Shown here in pieces: positions 1-5,930 of a stretch of DNA of 6,780 nt. The translations under genes were made by a program, and so were the position numbers. The first letter of the stretch is position 1; the number at the start of each line of letters is the position of its first letter. The notes under the pieces were generated by a model, which saw only the letters and a list, made by a program, of their open reading frames with translations, did no database searches and was not told the DNA's origin. Source of the DNA: an uncultured Verrucomicrobium sp. (GTDB taxonomy: Bacteria; Verrucomicrobiota; Verrucomicrobiia; Methylacidiphilales; GAS474); contig CAISZB010000240.1 of assembly GCA_903889845.1 (NCBI GenBank), positions 1 to 6,780 on the forward strand. The letters run 5' to 3'.

Positions 1-1981
1 AGAGGAGGACCGTGTTCCCGGAGGAGTCGGGCCGCTCGTACTCGACGAGGAAGCCCGATTCGCCCGGCGCGTAGACGCCCTTGATCTTCACCGGCGGCGT
101 CGCCGGGTGGGAGATGATCCGTTCCCCGGTCAGGTCGGCGGGAATCCAGCCGACCTCGCCGCCCTTGGCATAGTCGCTCGACTTCGGGAGCCAGAAGTGG
201 GACTCGCCCGTCTGCTGCCACGGCCCGCCCTGGTAGAACTTCGGGTCGATCTTGTCGGCGGCACCGATGGCCAGCACGTCGCACGCCTGGGAGGGGGGAT
301 CGAAGGCGAAGCCGTAATCGACAATTTCCCCGGCCTTCTGGGCGAATTTGGCGAGGAGCGTGAGGGCCGACCCGAGGAGGGCCGGATCGCCCTGCGCCAG
401 GTAGACGACGGGGGGATGGGAGGCGTCCCGGACGAAGGGGAAGGCCGTGTCTCCCATCAGCCGCAGGCTGGGCATGGCGGCGAAGTGGGCCGCATCGGAG
501 AAAGTGATCCGGGAATCGTCGAGGAGGGTGAAGAGCATCTTCTCGTCATCCATGACCTCACACCGGCCACTCACGGCGGGGACCATCTTCGCATCGATAA
601 GGATCGTGTTCGTCCCCGGCAGGAAGCTGCTCATCGGGACGGAGATGAGGTAGTCCCGGAAGTTGCCGCCGCCGGAGCTGTTCAGGGAAATCGCCTGCTG
701 GAAATTCCCGTTGATGAAGAGAGAGGAGGCCGAGTCGTTCCGGATCCCCGCGCTGTAGCCGAAGTTCAGGTGGAAGGCGACCTGCCGGTCCTCCGACGGA
801 TAGATGTCGGGCGGCATCTTGAAGCGGATCTGGATGTCCCCCGCCTCCAGACCGCGCAGCGCCTTCGTCACGTAGCCGAAGTGGGAAAGGGCGTAGGTCT
901 GGCCCAGCTTCACGTGGTCGGCCACCGTGAGGCCCTTGAGAGGAGGCAGCGAGACGGTGCTCAGGTCAATCCGGGAGGCCGGGACGGTGGAGAAGTCGGA
1001 GTGAGCGAAGGCCGCGACCGCCTGGGAGACGTCGTCGTCAGTCTGCCCGGTGAGGACGAGGAGGAAATAGCGCGGATCGCTGGGCAGCGGCATCAGGACG
1101 ATGGCCCCGCCCTTCACCGGGATGGAGGGCATGTTCTTGATGAGGCTCGACGTCTCCTGCCACGTCGCGGCGACGATCTGGTCCCCCGTCGGCAGCGGGG
1201 ACTCCCCGTAAGTGGCCAGGAGGGAATTGTACTTCAGGCGGAGGGCGGCCCCCTGGGCGGCCAGGCTCAGCCACGTGAGCCGGGGATCGCCGACCTGCGA
1301 GGGCCGCGTCGCCACGAAGTGGATGTTCTCCCCGTCCGGCAGCTTCGGATCGAGGAGGACGTCCAGGTCGCTCAAGCGGGACATCGAGGCCACGGGCTTC
1401 ATGTCGCCGAGGATCGAGAAGCTGGAGTGGAGCGTGTCGATCTCGGTCCAGAGCTCGGAGGCCATCGGGTTCTCGCATTCCTGCCCCTTCTCGTAGTGTT
1501 GGGAGGCCTCGAAGCGGATCGGGTGGTAGCCGCCGGTCAGCCACTCCTTCGGGATGCGGAGGGTGACGCGTCCTTCCGGCTGCTTCGGATGAAGGGGAAC
1601 CTGGGCCAGGAGGCGGTCGTCCCAGTAGAAGCGCATCTGGGAGCGATCGTCGAGGAGGGCGATCGAATTCGTGAAGACGATGTCGAGGAGGGCGTCCTTC
1701 GCGATGAAACGGTCGGAGATCGAGACAGTGATCGTGTTCCGGGCCTTGGAGTGGACGAGGCGGATCGGCCCCGGCGTCGGCTTGATGTTGGCGAGCGGGA
1801 GTGTGGTGCGGACCGGGGCGTCCTTCGCCAGCGTCAGACTGGCCCCCGTCAGGTCCAGGACCTGCGGGGCGGGCGGCAGGGTGAGGCGCTCGGCCCTGCC
1901 CGGGGAAGGCATCAGGCTGAGGCCAAAGACCGTGGCGAGCAGCGCTCGGGTCAGGATCGTTCGATTCGTCATGCGATTCAT
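1..1981 (-). CDS. bcsB: Cellulose synthase periplasmic subunit BcsB, 3' end cut by window edge
   Basis: This is the periplasmic partner of BcsA, which guides the nascent glucan out of the membrane and is needed for synthase activity. The frame is open for 660 codons from an ATG at 1981 to the window edge, with no stop. E. coli BcsB is about 780 residues, so the C-terminal part, including the expected membrane anchor, lies outside. The N-terminus is a signal peptide: basic start (MNRMTNRTILTR), hydrophobic core, likely cleavage after PSPGRA near residue 30. The best family hallmark is the stretch at 161-181 with HYEKGQECENP followed by LWTEID, typical of the first carbohydrate-binding/flavodoxin-like unit. 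A second such module is visible around 380-480 (FRDYLISVPM, then LPGTNTILIDAKM). Cysteines are C169, C474 and C567. The gene starts 19 bp after the bcsA stop, so the two are co-transcribed. No Shine-Dalgarno sequence is seen, and an alternative ATG lies three codons in (1972). Assignment rests on motifs plus adjacency to bcsA. Confidence 0.93.
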   Translation of the reverse strand, partial: MNRMTNRTILTRALLATVFGLSLMPSPGRAERLTLPPAPQVLDLTGASLTLAKDAPVRTTLPLANIKPTPGPIRLVHSKARNTITVSISDRFIAKDALLDIVFTNSIALLDDRSQMRFYWDDRLLAQVPLHPKQPEGRVTLRIPKEWLTGGYHPIRFEASQHYEKGQECENPMASELWTEIDTLHSSFSILGDMKPVASMSRLSDLDVLLDPKLPDGENIHFVATRPSQVGDPRLTWLSLAAQGAALRLKYNSLLATYGESPLPTGDQIVAATWQETSSLIKNMPSIPVKGGAIVLMPLPSDPRYFLLVLTGQTDDDVSQAVAAFAHSDFSTVPASRIDLSTVSLPPLKGLTVADHVKLGQTYALSHFGYVTKALRGLEAGDIQIRFKMPPDIYPSEDRQVAFHLNFGYSAGIRNDSASSLFINGNFQQAISLNSSGGGNFRDYLISVPMSSFLPGTNTILIDAKMVPAVSGRCEVMDDEKMLFTLLDDSRITFSDAAHFAAMPSLRLMGDTAFPFVRDASHPPVVYLAQGDPALLGSALTLLAKFAQKAGEIVDYGFAFDPPSQACDVLAIGAADKIDPKFYQGGPWQQTGESHFWLPKSSDYAKGGEVGWIPADLTGERIISHPATPPVKIKGVYAPGESGFLVEYERPDSSGNTVLL

Positions 1982-2000
1982 AAAATCAGGAAAAGCCGGC

Positions 2001-4259
2001 TCAGGCGCGGACCGCCTCCCGGAAGAGGAAGAACCCGCGCTGGATCATCCGCCACACCCTGCGGCAGAGGAGGCTGAAGACAAGGTGAAGATGGATGCCA
2101 CCCTGCCGCAGCCCGATCTGGGCCAGGAAGATGAGGCTACGGATCGTGCCGATGCGGCGCTCCCGCTTCGCCTGGAAATCGGTCCAGGCGCCGCTCCGCC
2201 CGTAGAGGAAGTTCACCTTCTGCTGGACCTCCTCCTTGTTCCTGGGGAGGAACTGGAAGCCGACGAAGGTCTTCCCCGCCTGGTCGCGCATGTTCCGGAT
2301 CTCCCCGTGAAAGCGGAGGGGGGTCTTCTCCCCCTCGGCGGGCGGGATCTCGACCGTGACGCTCTGGCCCAGCCACTGCGCGGCGTTGCGGGGCAGGGCG
2401 CCGAAGGTGAGGCCGGCGCCGCCGATGGAGAGGTTGACCATCGTCCCCTCCGCCCGGCTGCCGTGGCAGTCGAGGGTGATCGGCTGCTCCAGCTCGACCC
2501 GGGAGGTGGAGCGGCGCTGCCGCTGCTCGTAGAGGGCGCCGAGGGCGGTGATGAGAAGGAGGAGATTGACCGACGACCAGAACAGGGTGACGAAGACGGC
2601 GGGACTGTCGAGCTCCGAGCAGAAGACCTGCCGCAGCGCCATCGCGATGCAGAAGGCCGTGAGGCCGATGAAGAAATAGAACGGCGTGACAAGGGGGGAG
2701 ATGAAACTCTCGTCGAGCTGTTCCCCCTTCGGCGTCACCTGGAAGGTCGGCGTCCGGGGATTCAGGAAGACCCGGACCATCGCTGGGAGGGTGTAGACAC
2801 ACTGCATCAACTCGTAGAGTTCGGAGATGAACGTCCACCGGGCCGCGCCGTAGAGGTAGTTCGAGATCCAGATGGAACAGACGGTGTGGGGCAGGCCGTA
2901 GGCCAAGAACTGGATCCACGTGGAGTCATAGACCTTCAGCCCCGCGACGAGGAAGAAGGCGGGGGCCAGCAGGAACATGATCCGGGAGTAGGCGAAGAAC
3001 CAGAAGAAACAGTTGCTGAAGTAGCAGATCCGCTGCGGGAGGGTGAGGCCGGGATAGGTGATCGGGTTCTTCAGGATGAAGATCTGGATCATCCCCTGCG
3101 CCCACCGCATCCGCTGGACGGTGAAGCCGGTGAAGGTCTCCGGCGCGAGGCCCGCGACGAGGGGCTGGCCGATATAGGCGCTGTGGTAGCCCTTCGAGTG
3201 GAGGGAGAGGGCCGTCTCGCAATCCTCCGTGATGCTCTCCCCGCAGATGCCGCCGACCTCGTTGAGGCACTTCCTCCGCAGGACCGCCGCGGAGCCGCAG
3301 AAGAAGGCCGCGTTCCAGAAGTCGAGGCCATGCTGGGTGATGTTGTAGAACATTTCCGCCTCCCCCGGCATCTTGCCGAAGGTGCCCAGGTTGCGCTCCA
3401 GCGGATCGGCGTTGAGGAAGAAGTGGGGCGTCTGGACCAGGAACATCTTCGGGTCCTTCACGAACCAGCCGACGGTCTTCTCCAGGAAATCGACCGTTGG
3501 CACGTGGTCGGTGTCGAGGATGAGGACGAGGTCGCCGTCGGTCCTCTCCAGCGCGGAGTTGAGGTTCCCCGCCTTCGCGTGGAGGTTGCGTTCCCTCGTC
3601 AGGTAACCGACACCCAGGGCCTCGCAGATGCCCTGGAGCATGATGTGCCGGTTGAGCGCCTCGTGAGCCTTCTCCGGATTCTTGTCGGTCCGCTTCTGGA
3701 CCGTCCCGCCGTCGTCGAGGAGCCAGACCTTCAGCTTCGTCCTCGGGTAGCGGATCTGGACGGCGGCGTGGAGCGTCGTCTCGATGATCTCGGGGGACTC
3801 GTTGTAGGTCGGGACGAAGATATCGACCGTCGGCCACTCCTCCAGCACCTGGGGCATCGGGACCGGCTGGCGCCCCATCGGCTCGATGTTCACGAAGACG
3901 CCCAGGAAGTAGACGACGATGCCGTAGAGCTCCGCGATGTAGAGGAGGATCGCAAAAATATAACTGGGCAGATCGTGGTAATGGATTGTGTAGCACGTGC
4001 GCCAGATGATATACCGGATGGAGACAAAGACCCCGAGGTAGAGAAGAAGGATCCGTGCGCCGGGGGAGAGGTTGCGGTGACGCAGGAAACCGATCAGGAT
4101 CATGGCCGCATAGGCCAACACCATCTGCGCATGAGAATCGAGCGGCACTCCCCCCAGAATGAGCGTGATCGCCCCCGCCCCCACCCACATCGCCAGCAGC
4201 CGATCGACCTTGAAAGCACCGAGGCCCGGGAGGTGGAAGGTGTCGTTTCCGGCTAACAC
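2001..4259 (-). CDS. bcsA: Cellulose synthase catalytic subunit BcsA (UDP-forming) with PilZ domain
   Basis: This inner-membrane processive family 2 glycosyltransferase makes beta-1,4-glucan from UDP-glucose and exports it. It has 752 residues, close to the short BcsA type (about 750-790; E. coli's is longer). Four membrane segments lie near 20-38, 46-58, 70-86 and 99-123. The cytoplasmic GT domain (about 144-395) carries DDG at 182-184, HAKAGN at 227-232, the DxD motif DTD at 249-251, FFCGS at 319-323, the catalytic-base TED at 344-346 and QRMRW at 382-386. Then come further membrane segments near 414-440, 448-470, 521-548 and 553-576, with the gating-loop motif FQVTPKG at 506-512. The PilZ domain (about 580-690) keeps both c-di-GMP signatures, RxxxR (R583, R587) and NxSxxG (N609, S611, G614), so allosteric activation by c-di-GMP is expected. 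The C-terminus (695-752) is basic and probably amphipathic. The start is GTG, with AAGAAGGA 13 bp upstream. All catalytic motifs are intact. Confidence 0.97.
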   Translation of the reverse strand: MLAGNDTFHLPGLGAFKVDRLLAMWVGAGAITLILGGVPLDSHAQMVLAYAAMILIGFLRHRNLSPGARILLLYLGVFVSIRYIIWRTCYTIHYHDLPSYIFAILLYIAELYGIVVYFLGVFVNIEPMGRQPVPMPQVLEEWPTVDIFVPTYNESPEIIETTLHAAVQIRYPRTKLKVWLLDDGGTVQKRTDKNPEKAHEALNRHIMLQGICEALGVGYLTRERNLHAKAGNLNSALERTDGDLVLILDTDHVPTVDFLEKTVGWFVKDPKMFLVQTPHFFLNADPLERNLGTFGKMPGEAEMFYNITQHGLDFWNAAFFCGSAAVLRRKCLNEVGGICGESITEDCETALSLHSKGYHSAYIGQPLVAGLAPETFTGFTVQRMRWAQGMIQIFILKNPITYPGLTLPQRICYFSNCFFWFFAYSRIMFLLAPAFFLVAGLKVYDSTWIQFLAYGLPHTVCSIWISNYLYGAARWTFISELYELMQCVYTLPAMVRVFLNPRTPTFQVTPKGEQLDESFISPLVTPFYFFIGLTAFCIAMALRQVFCSELDSPAVFVTLFWSSVNLLLLITALGALYEQRQRRSTSRVELEQPITLDCHGSRAEGTMVNLSIGGAGLTFGALPRNAAQWLGQSVTVEIPPAEGEKTPLRFHGEIRNMRDQAGKTFVGFQFLPRNKEEVQQKVNFLYGRSGAWTDFQAKRERRIGTIRSLIFLAQIGLRQGGIHLHLVFSLLCRRVWRMIQRGFFLFREAVRA

Positions 4260-4272
4260 AATATGTCGTATA

Positions 4273-4280
4273 TCCTTCTT
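4273..4280 (-). promoter_or_regulatory. Shine-Dalgarno-like sequence of bcsA
   Basis: The minus strand reads AAGAAGGA, ending 13 nt before the GTG at 4259. The spacing is longer than usual, but this is the only convincing purine-rich ribosome-binding site before any of the five genes. It supports the GTG start, since no in-frame ATG occurs until residue 24, inside the first membrane helix. Confidence 0.5.
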
Positions 4281-4332
4281 TGGCAGGGGTGTTAAGGAGA
4301 ATTCTTTCGGATATTAATACTTATTTCAATTA

Positions 4333-4348
4333 TACAATCATTATTGTA
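4333..4348. repeat. 16-bp palindrome upstream of nagB, possible operator
   Basis: TACAAT and ATTGTA form a perfect inverted repeat with 6-bp arms around a 4-bp spacer (CATT). It begins at the plus-strand -10-like box and ends 10 bp before the nagB ATG, overlapping an in-frame TAA at 4347-4349. A bound regulator here would cover the putative nagB start and touch the bcsA -10-like box at 4329-4334. It does not match the NagC or GntR-type NagR operators as I remember them. With such AT-rich sequence, chance is possible. Confidence 0.3.
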
Positions 4349-4358
4349 ATCGCACTCT

Positions 4359-5210
4359 ATGGACTTTCCCCTTCCCCTTTCCACCCAAGTCCCCATCCCC
4401 CTCCTCATCGAGCCCGACGCCGATGCCTGCGCCGTCGCCGTGGCCGGGAAGATCGCCGAGTTGATCCGACTCCGGGAACGGGAGGGACGCCGGGCCGTCC
4501 TCGGCCTCGCCACCGGGGCGACGCCCCGGGGCGTTTATCGGGAACTGATCGCTCTCCACAAGCAGGGCCTCTCCTTCCGCCACGTCGTCACCTTCAACCT
4601 CGACGAATATTACCCGGTCTCCCATGACGATCCCCGGTCCTACCACCGCTACATGGCCGACAACCTCTTCTCCCACATCGACATCCTCCCGGAGAACGTC
4701 CACCTCCCCTCGGGCGACCTCCCCCTGGAGGACCTTCCCCACCACTGCCTGGAATACGAGTCGCAGATCACCAACGCGGGGGGGATCGACCTCCAGATCC
4801 TGGGCATCGGGCGGACGGGCCACATCGGCTTCAACGAGCCGGGGAGCAGCATCGCGACCCACACCCGCCTGATCGCCCTCGACGCGCTGACCCGCAACGA
4901 CGCGGCCCCGGCCTGGGGCGGCCTCGACCACGTCCCGCAGGAGGCCGTCACGATGGGCGTCGGGACGATCCTGGAAGCGCGGCGGGTGATCCTGATGGCC
5001 CTGGGCGCGTCGAAGGCGGAGGTGATCGCCCGGGCCCTCCTCGGCCCGGTCACGCGGGACCTGCCCGCCTCCCTCCTGCAACAACACGGGAACGCCCTCT
5101 GCGTCCTCGACCGGGCCGCGGCGGCGAAAATCGCCGAGGTTATTGGGACATTGGGGACACTTGAGATGCCGTCGGCGTCGGCACCTTCTCCCGATAATCG
5201 GTCATCGTGA
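4359..5210 (+). CDS. nagB: Glucosamine-6-phosphate deaminase family protein (NagB)
   Basis: The family converts glucosamine 6-phosphate to fructose 6-phosphate and ammonia in the cytoplasm, feeding amino sugars into glycolysis. The protein has 283 residues (E. coli NagB has 266). Visible landmarks are the phosphate-binding loop LATGATP at 50-56, FNLDEY at 79-84 with the isomerisation base D82, and GIGRTGHIGFNEP at 149-161 with H155 and E160, then R179 and K219. The E. coli ring-opening residue Asp141 (NDGH) is Thr153 here (RTGH). I recall the GRTGHIGFNEP form from a NagB branch seen in Bacteroidetes, where it is often fused to a PIG-L-type deacetylase; no such fusion exists here. An in-frame TAA at 4347-4349 makes the ATG at 4359 the first possible ATG, and there is no Shine-Dalgarno sequence. 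The final 23 residues overlap the convergent gene and look non-native by codon usage. A related sugar-phosphate isomerase activity cannot be excluded. Confidence 0.88.
   Translation: MDFPLPLSTQVPIPLLIEPDADACAVAVAGKIAELIRLREREGRRAVLGLATGATPRGVYRELIALHKQGLSFRHVVTFNLDEYYPVSHDDPRSYHRYMADNLFSHIDILPENVHLPSGDLPLEDLPHHCLEYESQITNAGGIDLQILGIGRTGHIGFNEPGSSIATHTRLIALDALTRNDAAPAWGGLDHVPQEAVTMGVGTILEARRVILMALGASKAEVIARALLGPVTRDLPASLLQQHGNALCVLDRAAAAKIAEVIGTLGTLEMPSASAPSPDNRSS
5140..5210. other. 71-bp tail-to-tail coding overlap of nagB and the secreted-protein gene
   Basis: The nagB stop (TGA, 5208-5210) lies inside the minus-strand gene, and that gene's stop (TAA on the minus strand, 5142-5140) lies inside nagB. 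The overlap encodes NagB residues 261-283 and the last 23 or so residues of the secreted protein. It contains two short tandem repeats: TTGGGACA followed directly by TTGGGGACA (5143-5159), and GTCGGC twice (5171-5182). No hairpin plus T-run terminator for either gene is visible in or near the overlap. Confidence 0.75.
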
Positions 5211-5898
5211 TCTCGTTCCGCTGGCGGAGTTGCCCGACCAGCACGGCGACCCGGTAATCGATCTCGAACGAGGAAGAGGACGACCCGCCGGGGACGGCGC
5301 AGCCCTCGTAGGCGAAGTTGAGGCTTTCCATCGACGCCAGGATCCAGGCCATCGCGACCGGCTCGGCAAGATGGGCCTTCGCCCGCAGGAGGGTATAGTC
5401 TGCCGCGTCGAGCCACATGAAGCCCGCCAGGTGATTCGCGATCTTCTCGACCCGGTTCGTGTAGGGCTGGTCGGGCTTCGGCGAGAAGGCGAGGCGGAGC
5501 ACCGGTCGCCCGTTCCACGACTCCGTCCCGTCGAGCCGGACGAGGAAGCGCGGCTCCAGCTTGCGGAGGGAGAACGTCGCCTTGTACTTCTGGCTGAGGC
5601 GGGCCTGCTTCTGCTGCTCCTCCGTCACCTTCCCGCCGGAGCCGATGACGACGAATTCGGTCTGTTCCCCCGGCAGCACCTTCATCTCCAGGTGGGAGAC
5701 GCCGTCCTCCTTCGGCTTCCCGTCGGAGTCGAGGCTCTCGAAGGTCACCTTCTGGAGGTACTCGAAGCGGGTCAGGTTCTTCTCGTCGGCCTCCGATTTT
5801 TCCAAGGCCTTGGCGACGATCTGCTCGACGGGCAAGGCGGCGGCCCGGACCGAGGCCGTCAGACTAAGGAAAAGACAAAAAAAGCGCAGCCATTGCAT
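5140..5898 (-). CDS. Secreted protein of unknown function (possible LolA-like fold)
   Basis: The 252-residue product starts with a clean Sec signal peptide, MQWLRFFCLFLSLTASVRA, likely cleaved before AALP, so it should be periplasmic or outer-membrane associated. Cys8 sits in the hydrophobic core and is not a lipobox. The mature part has no membrane segment. Notable stretches are FEYLQKVTFESLDSDGK near 45-61, WNGRPVLRLAFSPKP at 128-142, NRVEKIANHLAGFMWLDAADY at 148-168, and a serine run at 206-210 followed by a strand-rich end with TDYREK at 233-238. This pattern (stranded sheet, NGRPV/FxPKP, WLD-x-DY) resembles uncharacterised secreted proteins of Acidobacteria and Verrucomicrobia related to lipoprotein-sorting LolA folds. 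That is from memory and moderate at best. I chose the ATG at 5898 because the signal peptide begins there; a GTG at 5937 would add 13 residues and overlap the divergent gene. No Shine-Dalgarno sequence is visible. Confidence 0.75.
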   Translation of the reverse strand: MQWLRFFCLFLSLTASVRAAALPVEQIVAKALEKSEADEKNLTRFEYLQKVTFESLDSDGKPKEDGVSHLEMKVLPGEQTEFVVIGSGGKVTEEQQKQARLSQKYKATFSLRKLEPRFLVRLDGTESWNGRPVLRLAFSPKPDQPYTNRVEKIANHLAGFMWLDAADYTLLRAKAHLAEPVAMAWILASMESLNFAYEGCAVPGGSSSSSFEIDYRVAVLVGQLRQRNEITMTDYREKVPTPTASQVSPMSQ

Positions 5899-5930
5899 TA
5901 CGGAGATGAAAACTATAGTCTCCCCGGGCC
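5899..5930. promoter_or_regulatory. 32-bp divergent gap with palindromic -10-like box
   Basis: Only 32 bp separate the divergent start codons of the secreted-protein gene and the aminotransferase gene. The gap contains the exact 8-bp palindrome ACTATAGT (5912-5919), which reads as a -10-like TATAGT on both strands (plus 5914-5919, minus 5917-5912). It also holds an inverted repeat of GGAGA (5902-5906) and TCTCC (5919-5923). If used, the box would give both transcripts leaders of only a few nucleotides, which fits the missing Shine-Dalgarno sequences. A poor -35 candidate for the plus direction, TTGCAT at 5893-5898, has 15-bp spacing; none is clear for the minus direction. The motifs are seen; the function is inferred. 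Confidence 0.4.

Larger units (their letters stand above)
4260..4358. promoter_or_regulatory. AT-rich divergent intergenic region between bcsA and nagB
   Basis: These 99 bp separate the divergent bcsA and nagB start codons. They are clearly more AT-rich than the flanking genes, especially 4300-4350, as expected for a control region. On the minus strand an exact TATAAT lies at 4334-4329, which would place the bcsA transcript start near 4322 with a leader of about 60 nt. On the plus strand TACAAT lies at 4333-4338, which would give nagB a leader of roughly 14 nt. I see no convincing -35 hexamer on either strand at the usual spacing. That this is the control region is nearly certain from the layout; the specific boxes are tentative. 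Confidence 0.55.

Noticed and set aside
107..2077. 656-codon plus-strand open frame opposite bcsB
   Set aside because: It is the in-register mirror of bcsB, open only because bcsB avoids TTA, CTA and TCA codons. Its translation is a low-complexity G/R/E/D/V/L mix with no motif, while the minus strand gives a full BcsB with a signal peptide.
1671..4256. 861-codon plus-strand open frame opposite bcsA
   Set aside because: It is the mirror of bcsA, ending exactly at the reverse complement of bcsA codon 2 (TTA). It has no recognisable domain and biased charged composition, whereas bcsA has every catalytic motif.
4280..4627. 115-codon plus-strand frame starting in the bcsA/nagB gap, with a hydrophobic start
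   Set aside because: It needs a TTG start with no ribosome-binding site and soon becomes a Pro/Arg-rich out-of-frame reading of nagB.
5191..5201. CCGAT-A-ATCGG palindrome as a terminator or operator
   Set aside because: A one-base centre cannot form a hairpin loop, no T-run follows, and it lies in doubly coding sequence.
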